Below are positions 7,360 to 18,580 of a stretch of DNA of 64,000 nucleotides, piece after piece. Source of the DNA: Robinsoniella peoriensis (lineage in GTDB: Bacteria > Bacillota > Clostridia > Lachnospirales > Lachnospiraceae); NCBI RefSeq assembly GCF_000797495.1, contig NZ_JTGN01000006.1, forward strand, positions 92,583 through 156,582. Direction: 5' to 3'. Every line of letters starts with the position of its first letter. Position 1 is the stretch's first letter. The notes under the pieces are model-generated. The model ran no database searches. It saw only the letters and a program-made list of their open reading frames with translations, and had not been told where the DNA came from. The translations under genes and the position numbers were made by a program.

Positions 7360-8139
7360 ATGAAAAATAGGATGCAGGAAGAATTTTCAGGGAAAGATAA
7401 ACATGAACCGGTACGGCTGAACAAATTTCTGGCTGAAACTGGTGTGTGTTCCAGAAGAGAAGCGGACAGGCTGATCGAAAGCGGTAAGGTGACTGTGGAT
7501 GGGCAGACGGCTGCTATGGGTCTGAAAGTTTTGCCCATTCAGGATATCCGTGTCAATGGAAAAAGAGTAAGCAGAGAAGAAGAGATGATATTATTGGCTG
7601 TCAATAAGCCGGTAGGGATTATCTGTACCTCAGAGAAGAAATGGGGAAGCAATAATATAGAAGATTTTTTGCATTATCCCAAACGGATTTTTTCTATTGG
7701 AAGACTGGATAAGGATTCGGAGGGTTTGCTGTTGATGACAAATAATGGGGAAATCCTGAATAAAATTATGCGTGCGGGAAATTATCATGAAAAGGAATAC
7801 GAAGTCAGGGTGAACAGGCCCGTTACGGATGAATTTATCCGGCAGATGGCAAAAGGAGTTCCGATTTTGAATACCGTGACCAGACCATGCAAAGTGGAGA
7901 AGATCGGAGAAAAGCAATTTCGCATTATTCTGACCCAGGGACTCAATCGTCAGATTCGAAGGATGTGTGAAGCGCTGGGGTATAAAGTGACCAGGTTAGT
8001 GCGTGTACGTATTATGAATATCCGCCTGGGACATTTGAAAGCAGGAACATACCGTAAACTGACCGATAAGGAAATCGAAGAACTTTATCAGATGATACAG
8101 GATTCCAGTAATGGACCGGAATACACAAGCCGTATATAG
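7360..8139 (+). CDS. 23S rRNA pseudouridine synthase, RluF/RluB type
   Basis: A 259-residue RNA-modifying enzyme that isomerises uridine in 23S rRNA. An S4 RNA-binding domain (VRLNKFLAETGVCSRREADR, residues 18-37 onward) precedes the catalytic domain with GRLDKDSEGLL, in which D117 is the catalytic aspartate, and the C-terminal QGLNRQIRRM motif typical of RsuA-family enzymes. The sequence looks closest to RluF, but RluB cannot be excluded. The start chosen (ATG 7360) has only a weak ribosome site; ATG 7372 is an alternative. Stands 72 bp before ligA in the same direction. Confidence 0.85.
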   Translation: MKNRMQEEFSGKDKHEPVRLNKFLAETGVCSRREADRLIESGKVTVDGQTAAMGLKVLPIQDIRVNGKRVSREEEMILLAVNKPVGIICTSEKKWGSNNIEDFLHYPKRIFSIGRLDKDSEGLLLMTNNGEILNKIMRAGNYHEKEYEVRVNRPVTDEFIRQMAKGVPILNTVTRPCKVEKIGEKQFRIILTQGLNRQIRRMCEALGYKVTRLVRVRIMNIRLGHLKAGTYRKLTDKEIEELYQMIQDSSNGPEYTSRI

Positions 8140-8186
8140 GGGATGAATGAGTTATAAATATATAAGCACATTGCTGTAGAGTTTAA

Positions 8187-10205
<2,019 letters not shown>

Positions 10206-10224
10206 TAATTATAAACGTATCTGC

Positions 10225-10265
10225 GGGATGGAAGCCTTCACATCAGACAGGCATCCATCCCTTTT
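10225..10265 (+). terminator. Terminator after ligA
   Basis: GGGATGGA (10225-10232) pairs with TCCATCCC (10254-10261), with an inner GCCT/AGGC pairing, followed by TTTT. Confidence 0.75.
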
Positions 10266-10333
10266 GTGTATTAAAAAAGAATGTATGAGGATAGACTTTC
10301 TAAATTATTTATGAATATTTTACACTTGCTTCG

Positions 10334-10362
10334 TTGACAATTCAGAATACTTCACCTAAGAT
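10334..10362 (+). promoter_or_regulatory. Promoter of ftsH
   Basis: TTGACA (10334-10339), 17-bp spacer, TAAGAT (10357-10362). The box ACCTAAGATA is repeated at about 10382-10392 in the leader; meaning unknown. Confidence 0.7.
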
Positions 10363-10438
10363 AGACTTTATATTAATAATTAACCTAAGATAAAAGATTG
10401 ATGTTCGGTCTTTTATATCAGATAAGGAGGAAAGGATT

Positions 10439-12289
10439 ATGAAAGAAGTAAAACCGTCAAAAAAGCCTCTTATTTTTTATTATGTTACAGCAGTGATAGT
10501 CATATTTTTATTAAATGGGCTTTTATTTCCAAAACTGCTGTCTCCCAAAGTTCAGGATGTGGATTATGGGACATTTTTGGAAATGATGAATAACAAGCAG
10601 ATTAATGAAGTGGAAGTCTCCAGTGACGAAATATTATTCTCGGACAAAGCAGAAAAGCCTAATTATTATCGGACCGGTGCTATGAATGATCCTCAGCTGG
10701 TTGACAGACTGTACAGTTCCGGAGCCAAGTTTTCCCAGGAAATCGTTCAGCAGATGTCACCGATTCTGAGTTTTCTGCTTACCTGGATACTGCCAATTGT
10801 TCTGCTCTATGGAATTGGAACTTTCTTTATCAAAAAGATGATGGGAAAGGTTGGTGCCGGAGGTGGAATGGGAAATGCCATGTCCTTTGGGAAAAGCAAT
10901 GCCAAAGTGTATGTAGAGTCCACAACGGGTATTAAATTTGCAGATGTGGCAGGTGAGGATGAGGCTAAAGAAATTCTGACAGAAATCGTTGATTTCCTGC
11001 ATAATCCGGCAAAGTATACCGAGATTGGTGCAACCATGCCAAAAGGTGCACTGCTGGTAGGACCTCCGGGTACTGGTAAAACGCTGCTTGCAAAAGCAGT
11101 TGCCGGGGAAGCCAGTGTTCCCTTTTTCTCAATTTCCGGTTCGGAATTTGTGGAAATGTTTGTAGGTATGGGGGCGGCAAAGGTTCGTGACCTCTTTAAA
11201 CAGGCAAATGAAAAAGCACCATGTATCGTATTTATCGATGAGATTGATACGATTGGTAAAAAACGTGATAATGGCGGAATGGGTGGTAATGATGAAAGAG
11301 AACAGACCTTAAATCAGCTTCTCACCGAGATGGATGGTTTTGACGGCAGAAAAGGCGTTATTATTCTGGCGGCAACAAACAGACCGGATTCGCTGGATCC
11401 GGCACTTTTAAGACCGGGACGATTTGACCGCAGAGTTCCGGTGGAACTTCCTGATTTAAAGGGAAGGGAAGATATCCTGAAGGTACATGCCAGGAAGATA
11501 AAGATATCGGATGATGTGGACTTTAATGCAATTGCCAGAATGGCATCGGGAGCATCCGGTGCAGAACTTGCCAATATGATCAATGAAGGAGCACTCCGTG
11601 CAGTCAGGGATGGCAGAAAGTTTGTCAGCCAGAGAGATTTAGAGGAAAGCGTGGAGGTAGTAATAGCAGGTTATCAGAAGAAGAACAAGGTATTGTCGGA
11701 TAAGGAAAAACTGATAGTCTCTTATCATGAAATCGGACATGCGCTGGTTGCTGCAAAACAGAACCACTCGGCTCCGGTTACCAAGATTACGATTATTCCG
11801 AGAACATCAGGTGCCCTTGGCTACACCATGCAGGTGGATGAAGGGGAACACAACCTGATGACGAAAGCGGAAATAGAAAATAAAATCGCAACTTTTACAG
11901 GCGGGCGTGTGGCAGAGGAACTGGTATTTCACTCGGTCACTACAGGAGCTTCCAACGATATTGAGCAGGCAACGAAACTTGCAAGGGCAATGATCACCAG
12001 ATTCGGAATGTCTGATGAATTTGACATGGTGGCATTGGAAACTGTCCAGAATCAATATCTGGGCGGGGATACTTCTCTTATGTGTTCTGGTGATACGGCA
12101 GCTGTGGTGGACAAAAAAGTTGTGGAGGTAGTACGGGAACAGCACGGGAAGGCAAGAAAAATTATAGAAGAGAATATTGGCAAGCTGCATGAACTTGCAA
12201 AACATCTCTATGATCAGGAAACCATTACCGGAGAAGAATTCATGAGAATTCTGGATGGCAGGGAGGCAGAATTGCCGGTGCAGCCTTAA
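10439..12289 (+). CDS. ftsH: ATP-dependent zinc metalloprotease FtsH
   Basis: A 616-residue membrane-anchored AAA+ protease that degrades misassembled membrane proteins and short-lived regulators. Two membrane segments (about 10-30 and 108-130) flank the extracytoplasmic part; the AAA domain has Walker A GPPGTGKT (208-215), Walker [12 protein letters not shown] and the second region of homology [17 protein letters not shown]. The zinc site is H430-E431-I-G-H434, with isoleucine where many FtsH proteins have alanine (HEAGH). The C-terminus is short and lacks the long tail of some homologues. Preceded by TAAGGAGGAAAGG. Confidence 0.97.
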   Translation: MKEVKPSKKPLIFYYVTAVIVIFLLNGLLFPKLLSPKVQDVDYGTFLEMMNNKQINEVEVSSDEILFSDKAEKPNYYRTGAMNDPQLVDRLYSSGAKFSQEIVQQMSPILSFLLTWILPIVLLYGIGTFFIKKMMGKVGAGGGMGNAMSFGKSNAKVYVESTTGIKFADVAGEDEAKEILTEIVDFLHNPAKYTEIGATMPKGALLVGPPGTGKTLLAKAVAGEASVPFFSISGSEFVEMFVGMGAAKVRDLFKQANEKAPCIVFIDEIDTIGKKRDNGGMGGNDEREQTLNQLLTEMDGFDGRKGVIILAATNRPDSLDPALLRPGRFDRRVPVELPDLKGREDILKVHARKIKISDDVDFNAIARMASGASGAELANMINEGALRAVRDGRKFVSQRDLEESVEVVIAGYQKKNKVLSDKEKLIVSYHEIGHALVAAKQNHSAPVTKITIIPRTSGALGYTMQVDEGEHNLMTKAEIENKIATFTGGRVAEELVFHSVTTGASNDIEQATKLARAMITRFGMSDEFDMVALETVQNQYLGGDTSLMCSGDTAAVVDKKVVEVVREQHGKARKIIEENIGKLHELAKHLYDQETITGEEFMRILDGREAELPVQP

Positions 12290-12319
12290 GCAGCAGCCCT
12301 GGGAAATCATATAAGAAAT

Positions 12320-12349
12320 AAAAAAGCGATCGTAGTTTATCGCTTTTTT
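12320..12349. terminator. Bidirectional terminator between ftsH and the TetR gene
   Basis: AAAAAAGCGAT...ATCGCTTTTTT. The stem overlaps the stop codon of the minus-strand TetR gene, so both convergent genes use it. Confidence 0.8.
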
Positions 12350-12947
12350 ATTTGCTGTGTTTTCCGATAATGTGTCGGATGTCATCATAAATATAGGGTT
12401 TTATCACCTCAATAGGAGCAGGCTGGTCATATAGTATGGGACTGTATATACTGCCGCTTACCAGTTCAATGATCATATAGATCATGATTTCAGGCTCCTC
12501 AAAAGTTCTTCCGGATTCTGCCAGAATCTGTTCGTAGAGCTCATATACATTTTTATCGTAATCGTTATCCATTCTTGTCATGGCATTTTTGAAGATACCC
12601 CAGCTTAAATGCTTGGCAATTAAAAACAGCAGGGATTTGTCTGCAACCAGGTGGTCAATGATATTGTCTACCATGAAGATCATCTGCTCTTCAAAGGCTT
12701 CAAAATTCTTCGTCTTCATTTCCTCATAGGAGGAACTTAACAATTGATTTGCCTTATGGGAAATTAATTTGTTGCGCAGGTCATATTTATCCGTAAAATA
12801 CAAATAAAAGGTTCCCTTGGCTACCCCGGCCTTCTCTACAATATCGGCAATGGATGTCTTTTGAATACCCTTTGTGATGAACAAGTCAAAGGCGGTGTTT
12901 AACAGGGCATCTTTTTTTTGCTTTTTATTACTCTCTAATTTACTCAT
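12348..12947 (-). CDS. TetR-family transcriptional regulator
   Basis: A 199-residue repressor-type protein. Residues about 8-55 form the N-terminal DNA-binding domain (ALLNTAFDLFITKGIQKTSI, then DIVEKAGVAKGTFYLYFTDK). The C-terminal two thirds form the ligand-binding helical domain. It is divergent from an MMPL exporter gene, and three inverted repeats of the form TGAC-n5-GTCA lie between them, one over its own promoter. The likely role is repression of the exporter operon and of itself until a hydrophobic inducer binds. The start is set at 12947 (GGAGA spaced 8 bp) because the upstream ATG at 12956 lies in the ribosome site. Confidence 0.88.
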   Translation of the reverse strand: MSKLESNKKQKKDALLNTAFDLFITKGIQKTSIADIVEKAGVAKGTFYLYFTDKYDLRNKLISHKANQLLSSSYEEMKTKNFEAFEEQMIFMVDNIIDHLVADKSLLFLIAKHLSWGIFKNAMTRMDNDYDKNVYELYEQILAESGRTFEEPEIMIYMIIELVSGSIYSPILYDQPAPIEVIKPYIYDDIRHIIGKHSK

Positions 12948-12982
12948 CAAAATCATCTCCTTCGCATAGAAGTGTTACAATC

Positions 12983-13118
12983 ATTATTCTATAGAAATGA
13001 CTAAAAGTCAATGGGACAAATTCTATTTCTAAAAGAATTGTAAAATTTATACTCAAAAGATTGACTAATGGTCACTTTTATAGTATAACATGTTTGAAAG
13101 TAAATGACTAGTGGTCAT
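12983..13118. promoter_or_regulatory. Divergent promoters with three TetR operators
   Basis: Operators: TGACTAAAAGTCA (12998-13010), TGACTAATGGTCA (13062-13074) and ATGACTAGTGGTCAT (13104-13118). The minus-strand promoter for tetR has -35 TTGACT (complement of 13006-13011), 17 bp, AATAAT (complement of 12983-12988). The plus promoter has TTGACT (13061-13066), 17 bp, TATAAC (13084-13089). Each promoter is overlapped by an operator. Confidence 0.85.
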
Positions 13119-13146
13119 TTAAATGAAAGAAGGAGATGTAAAAAGG

Positions 13147-15225
13147 ATGATGATTAAGATTGGCAAAAAGATTGTAAAGTTTCGTATTCCTATTTTTATA
13201 CTATCCCTTCTGCTGTTGATACCGGCAGGGATTGGTTATCTGAACACAAGAATCAATTATGATATCCTGAGCTATCTGCCAAACTACCTGGAGACAGTAA
13301 AAGGACAGGATATTATGGTAGATGAGTTTGGCATGGGTGCATTTTCCATGGTGATTGTGGAAGATATGGAGCCAAAAGATGTGGTAAAGCTAAAAGAAGA
13401 GATTAAAAATGTGGATCATGTGAAGGATGTACTCTGGTATGACAGCATTATGGATATTACCTTTCCCATAGAGATGCTGCCGGACAGTATTCGGGAGGCA
13501 TTTAACCAGGGTAATGCTACGATGATGATCGCATTGTTTGATGACACCACTTCTGCAGACAACACGATGAAAGCGGTAAGTGAGATGCGTACCCTCTGTT
13601 CTAAGCAGTGTTTTATCAGCGGAATGTCCGGTGTGGTTACAGACATAAAGAATCTCTCTCTGCAGGAAATGCCGGTTTACGTGGTAATTGCGGCACTCTT
13701 ATCCCTGTTGGTGTTAAGCCTGACTATGGAATCTTTTGTTGTACCGGTATTATTTTTATTCAGTATCGGAGCAGCGATTGTTTATAACCTGGGCAGTAAT
13801 GTGTTCCTGGGGCAGATCTCCTATATCACCCAGGCACTGACAGCGGTGTTACAGTTGGGAGTTACCATGGATTATTCCATTTTCCTGTTAAACACATATG
13901 AGGAAAACAAGATACGGTTTGAAGGAGATAAGAATCGTGCAATGGCACATGCCATATCCAATACATTCAAATCTGTGGCAGGAAGTTCCGTTACTACGAT
14001 CGCAGGGTTTGTGGCACTTTGTTTTATGACATTTTCCCTCGGACGTGATATTGGGGTTGTAATGTCAAAAGGTGTTGTAATTGGCGTTATTTGCTGTGTT
14101 ACACTGCTGCCTTCCCTGATATTAATATTTGATAAGCCCATTGAAAAGACAAAGCATAAATCCCTGATTCCAAGCCTGGATAACATTTCAGCATTTATTA
14201 CGAGGCATTATCGGATTTGGATGGTACTGTTTCTCATTCTGATTATACCAGCGGCTTACGGAAATGCGCATACGAAAGTGTATTACAATATTGATAAATC
14301 ACTTCCCCGGGATCTGGCAAGTTCTGTTGCAAACGAAAAACTGGGCGATGAATTTCATATGAATAATGTATATATGGTGCTGCTGAAGAATGGGCTGGAT
14401 GTCAAAGATAAACAGGAGATGCTGGATGAGATAGAGAAAGTGGCAGGCGTTAAATGGGCGCTTGGCATGGATTCCTTTGTAGGAGCCGGAGTGCCGGACG
14501 ATATGATTCCGGATGACCTTAAGAGCATGCTGAAAAGTGGTCATTATGAGGTCCAGTTTATCTGCTCGGATTATAAGACTGCAACGGATGAAGTTAATAA
14601 ACAGATTGCTGATGTAAATGAGATTGTTAAAAGATATAGTCCGGAATCTATGGTAATAGGAGAAGCACCCCTCACCAAAGATTTGGCGGATGTAACCGAT
14701 GTGGATTTGAAAAATGTAAATATTGCTTCCATTGCAGCAATCTTTGTAATAATTATGATTGTGTTTAAATCAATTACGCTCCCGGTAATTCTGGTATCAG
14801 TAATTGAATTTGCAATTTTTGTAAATATGGCGATTCCCTATTATGCCGGTATTACGCTTCCTTTTGTGGCGAGTATTGTAATTGGTACCATACAGTTGGG
14901 AGCTACAGTTGATTATGCCATATTGATGACCAGTAAGTATCAGAGGGAGAGAAGCAGGGGAGCAGGGAAAATGGATGCGATCCGGACGGCACACCAGTCT
15001 TCCATGAAATCTATATTAATCAGCGGGTTTAGTTTCTTCGCAGCAACATTTGGGGTAGGACTTTATTCTAAGATTGATATGATCAGTTCGATTTGTACAC
15101 TGCTTTCAAGAGGTGCCATAATCAGTACGGTGGTAGTTATCCTGGTACTGCCCGCAATGTTTGTAGTGTTTGACAAAGTTATTATAAACACATCCATTGG
15201 ATTTAAACCTAAAAAGCAAAAATAA
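13147..15225 (+). CDS. MMPL/RND-family membrane exporter
   Basis: A 692-residue transporter with two repeats of one helix, a large extracytoplasmic loop and five helices, about 12 membrane segments in all. The proton-relay type helices are seen as VLQLGVTMDYSIFLLNTYEE and IQLGATVDYAILMTSKYQRE, each with the conserved G-x3-DY-motif. MMPL proteins move lipids or hydrophobic compounds out of the membrane. It overlaps the reading frame of the next gene only outside the true start, which lies 19 bp downstream of its stop. Start set at ATG 13147 (AGGAGA at 13131-13136); ATG 13123 is upstream of the ribosome site. Controlled by the divergent TetR. Confidence 0.9.
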   Translation: MMIKIGKKIVKFRIPIFILSLLLLIPAGIGYLNTRINYDILSYLPNYLETVKGQDIMVDEFGMGAFSMVIVEDMEPKDVVKLKEEIKNVDHVKDVLWYDSIMDITFPIEMLPDSIREAFNQGNATMMIALFDDTTSADNTMKAVSEMRTLCSKQCFISGMSGVVTDIKNLSLQEMPVYVVIAALLSLLVLSLTMESFVVPVLFLFSIGAAIVYNLGSNVFLGQISYITQALTAVLQLGVTMDYSIFLLNTYEENKIRFEGDKNRAMAHAISNTFKSVAGSSVTTIAGFVALCFMTFSLGRDIGVVMSKGVVIGVICCVTLLPSLILIFDKPIEKTKHKSLIPSLDNISAFITRHYRIWMVLFLILIIPAAYGNAHTKVYYNIDKSLPRDLASSVANEKLGDEFHMNNVYMVLLKNGLDVKDKQEMLDEIEKVAGVKWALGMDSFVGAGVPDDMIPDDLKSMLKSGHYEVQFICSDYKTATDEVNKQIADVNEIVKRYSPESMVIGEAPLTKDLADVTDVDLKNVNIASIAAIFVIIMIVFKSITLPVILVSVIEFAIFVNMAIPYYAGITLPFVASIVIGTIQLGATVDYAILMTSKYQRERSRGAGKMDAIRTAHQSSMKSILISGFSFFAATFGVGLYSKIDMISSICTLLSRGAIISTVVVILVLPAMFVVFDKVIINTSIGFKPKKQK

Positions 15226-15244
15226 GGTGAGGAGGATAAGAATC

Positions 15245-18235
15245 ATGAATAAGAATAGAGTGTTAAAGAAAACATTGGCTGCCGGTCTAGCTGTTATGGT
15301 GGCTGGCAGTACCTGCTGTCTGGACGCAGGAGTGGTATATGCTTCCGATAAGGATGCCGGAAAAAAAGATGGTAAACAGGAAACAAAAAAGGTGGAAAAC
15401 CAGACAGAGGCAAAGCAGGATGTTGATAAAGAAGAAACGGTTTATGTAAAAGCTAAAGCAGATGGAAGTACCGATAAGGTGATTGTCAGCGACTGGCTGA
15501 AAAATTCAGGAACGGATGTGGTAATCCAGGATGCCTCAGATCTGCAGAATATTAAAAATGTCAAAGGTGATGAAACATTTAAACAGAATGGCAGCAGCCT
15601 TGTCTGGAAAGCGAACGGCAATGATATTTACTACCAGGGAGAGACGGATAAGCCCCTTCCCGTTGAAGTGAAAGTGACATATTTTCTGGATGAGAAAGAA
15701 ATCAGCCCGGATGATCTGGCGGGAAAGAGCGGAAAGGTCAGAATCCATTTTTCTTATATCAACCAAGCCAAAGATGGAGAAGTGTATACGCCATTTACGA
15801 TGGTGACCGGTATTATTCTTCCGACTGCCAATTTTACCAATGTTCAGGTCACAAACGGAAAGGTAATCTCAGATGGAAGTAAAAATATCGTAATCGGTAT
15901 GGGATTCCCCGGGCTGTCAGATTCCCTGAAACTAAAGGATACTGATTTTGGAAAAGATATTGACTTGCCGGATTCCTTTGATGTAACGGCAGATGCAACC
16001 GATTTTACACTGGCTATGACTGCTACGGTTGCTTCAGCAGATACTCTGTCAGAATTTGGACTGGATAAGACAGACAGCCTTGATGAATTGAAGGATTCTC
16101 TGAATGATATGAAATCTGCGTCGGAAAAGCTGGTAAATGGCAGCGGAGATCTTCTGAAAGGAGTAAAGACGTTAAAGAATGCCTGCATAGTTCTGAAAGA
16201 CGGAACCGGAACCGTAAATGAAAAAATGGGAGAACTGGCTGAAGGAATCGGAACCCTGAACAGTAAAAAGGGAGAACTGATTACCGGGCTGAATACGTTA
16301 AATGATGGGATCGAAACTCTGCACACCGGAGCATCTGACCTGAAAAACGGGATTGGTCAGTATACCGGTGGTGTCGGTACACTTAGCAGTGGTTTAAGCC
16401 AGTATATAAAGGGTGCCAATACACTGTCTGACGGAGCCGTACAATATGTAAATGGAGCAGGAGCCCTTGCAGATGGAACTACCCGGTATGTGAATGGAGC
16501 TAAAAAATTAACAGATGGAGCCGCAAAGTATGCAGATGGGGCAGAACAGGTGGCAGCAGGAGCAATTCAGTATGTTGAAGGCTCTAAGAAACTGTCATCC
16601 GGAATTTTGGGATATGTGACAGGAGCTGACCAGCTGGCAGCAGGAACCGCACAGTATGTGGCGGGAGCAGGAAAAGTGGAAGAGGGTGCGGCAAAATACG
16701 TGGCAGGTGCAACAAACCTTGCTTTAGGTGTTCAGCAGCTGGGGCAAAACGCATCCGGTCTGCCGGACGGAATAACGGGAATTAACGGCGGAATCAAAAG
16801 CGCAGGAGAAAATGCGGCTAAGTTATCCGAAAATATGGATACTTTATATCAAAAAAGTGACCAATTGGCGTCGGTATTGGAGTCTATGAGCGGATCAGTA
16901 AGCGGATCTGGGAATGCTTCAGGAAATCCGGGCAGCCGGACTGATTCCGTGGGAACAGACCAGTCAGGTGCTATCACAAGCCTGCAGTCATCGATTGCCC
17001 AAAATGAAGAAGTCCTGCGAACCTTAAATGATGTCAGAAGTAAAATTTCTTCCGTTCCTGAACTTTTAAAGTCACAGTTTAGTGATGCCTATCAAACTTA
17101 TTCAGGGGCATTGGATGCAAGTATCCAGGAGATGAACTATAGTATTGAATTACAAAAATCAGTCCTGAATTCCCTGGTTGCCCAGCAGAATCAGCAACCG
17201 GAAAACCAGAAACAGCCTAACCGGTCAAATGAGACAAACCAGTCAAATCAGCCAAACCAAAGCCAGAGTAATGATATTAACGGCCAGGGCGTCAGCCAGC
17301 TGGCGAAGAGTGCCAGAGAACTGGCAAACGGTATTCAGAAAGTATCAGAAGGATCGGAATCTCTGGCAGGGGGATTAGAACAGCTTGGCGGTTTAAGTGG
17401 ATTGTTGTCTGAGCAGACAAAAGATCTTCCACAGGCTCTAAACGGACTGACAGAAGGCGCTAAAAATCTGACGGCAAACAACCAGGAATTAACGAACGGA
17501 ATCTCAGAGCTGCAGAAAAATAACAAAGAGCTCCAGGACGGTGCAGCAGCCGTACAGGCGGGAAGTAAAACGGTAAAAGAAGGAACAGCGGAATTAGGTA
17601 GCAACGATAAAGCCCTGAAAGACGGTGCTTCAGCTGTATTGGGTGCCGGAAAAGACTTAAGAACCGGAGCAGCAGAATTAAACAAAGCAGTTAAAAACCT
17701 GAAAGACGGTGCTGCGCGGATTAAACAGGAAGGGAAAAAATTAAAATCCGGAGCTTCCGATCTGGAAAAGGCCGGAAAAACGGTAAAAGAAGGGACGAAA
17801 GCTCTGACAGATAAGAGCCAGGATTTAAATACCGGTGCGTCAAAACTGTATGACGGCACCAAACAATTAGCAGAGGGAAGCAGCCGGCTGTCAGCAGGAG
17901 CAGCCACACTCAGTGATGGAATCGGAAAGCTTGCAGATGGAAGTACGCAGTTAAAAACAGGAACTGCCGCCTTGGCAAAAGGAGGCACGGATCTGTCTTC
18001 TGGTGTTGGCGAATTGTATGATGGTGCCAAAGAATTAAATAAGGGCATGAAAAAGTTTGATAAAGAGGCAGTGGACAAATTAAAAGATACGGTTGACGGG
18101 GATATTCAGAGTGTCCTGGACAGATTGGATAAAGTTCTGGATGCCGGAAAGGAGTATAAAACTTTCGCCGGCACTGCGGATGATAAAGAGAGTAGTGTTA
18201 AATTTGTGATTGAAACGGCGGGGGTATCAAAGTAG
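15245..18235 (+). CDS. Secreted X3-Leu-X2-Gly heptad-repeat protein (YhgE/Pip-like)
   Basis: A 996-residue exported protein. Signal peptide residues 1-34 (KNRVLKK, hydrophobic stretch, cleavage near VVYASD). Residues about 40-290 form a beta-rich N-terminal domain. Then come long arrays of heptads with L and G at fixed spacing (for example LSSGLSQYIKGANTLSDGA), interrupted by a Gln/Asn/Ser-rich linker (residues about 660-690) and resuming to about residue 945. Related proteins are membrane-anchored partners of MMPL exporters; here I see no C-terminal membrane helix or sorting motif. Same operon as the MMPL gene, ribosome site GGTGAGGAGG. It probably forms an extracytoplasmic coiled structure working with the exporter. 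Confidence 0.82.
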   Translation: MNKNRVLKKTLAAGLAVMVAGSTCCLDAGVVYASDKDAGKKDGKQETKKVENQTEAKQDVDKEETVYVKAKADGSTDKVIVSDWLKNSGTDVVIQDASDLQNIKNVKGDETFKQNGSSLVWKANGNDIYYQGETDKPLPVEVKVTYFLDEKEISPDDLAGKSGKVRIHFSYINQAKDGEVYTPFTMVTGIILPTANFTNVQVTNGKVISDGSKNIVIGMGFPGLSDSLKLKDTDFGKDIDLPDSFDVTADATDFTLAMTATVASADTLSEFGLDKTDSLDELKDSLNDMKSASEKLVNGSGDLLKGVKTLKNACIVLKDGTGTVNEKMGELAEGIGTLNSKKGELITGLNTLNDGIETLHTGASDLKNGIGQYTGGVGTLSSGLSQYIKGANTLSDGAVQYVNGAGALADGTTRYVNGAKKLTDGAAKYADGAEQVAAGAIQYVEGSKKLSSGILGYVTGADQLAAGTAQYVAGAGKVEEGAAKYVAGATNLALGVQQLGQNASGLPDGITGINGGIKSAGENAAKLSENMDTLYQKSDQLASVLESMSGSVSGSGNASGNPGSRTDSVGTDQSGAITSLQSSIAQNEEVLRTLNDVRSKISSVPELLKSQFSDAYQTYSGALDASIQEMNYSIELQKSVLNSLVAQQNQQPENQKQPNRSNETNQSNQPNQSQSNDINGQGVSQLAKSARELANGIQKVSEGSESLAGGLEQLGGLSGLLSEQTKDLPQALNGLTEGAKNLTANNQELTNGISELQKNNKELQDGAAAVQAGSKTVKEGTAELGSNDKALKDGASAVLGAGKDLRTGAAELNKAVKNLKDGAARIKQEGKKLKSGASDLEKAGKTVKEGTKALTDKSQDLNTGASKLYDGTKQLAEGSSRLSAGAATLSDGIGKLADGSTQLKTGTAALAKGGTDLSSGVGELYDGAKELNKGMKKFDKEAVDKLKDTVDGDIQSVLDRLDKVLDAGKEYKTFAGTADDKESSVKFVIETAGVSK

Positions 18236-18286
18236 CAGAATGTTACTGTGAAAATATGTATTGCAGATAAGAAGCGGTGAACAGAG

Positions 18287-18322
18287 TGAGAATGAGGCTG
18301 GCTATTGCCAGCCGCATTCTCA
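18287..18322 (+). terminator. Hairpin after the MMPL/heptad-repeat operon
   Basis: TGAGAATG-GGCTGG...CCAGCC-CATTCTCA is a strong stem with a weak T tail (TTTCC). Region 18323-18580 before trkA is AT-rich with short direct repeats (ATTAAAAT) and no gene; a c-di-AMP riboswitch was looked for and not seen. Confidence 0.6.
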
Positions 18323-18580
18323 TTTCCACGTCTAAGATTTTTATTTGTACATAGGATTCTTTATTTTAAGTAATGATTCATAAGTTTATCCTAAAAAAAC
18401 CTTTTCCCTATTGCTTATTTCATCCACTTTGAGTACAATGTCTTTATGCGTATTAAGAACACATTAAAATTGGTGGCATAATACTAAATTCGCATTAAAA
18501 TTTTACATAATCATGATAATTTTATATTAAAATTATGCGAAAAGAAAAAAAGATTTTATTAAGACACTTTGGAGGAAAAC

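Noticed and set aside
10439..12289. Defective FtsH because the zinc motif reads HEIGH
   Set aside because: The H-E-x2-H metal motif is intact; alanine to isoleucine at the third position is not a ligand change.
18323..18580. c-di-AMP (ydaO) riboswitch before trkA
   Set aside because: Common before potassium genes, but no matching conserved blocks are found in this AT-rich stretch.
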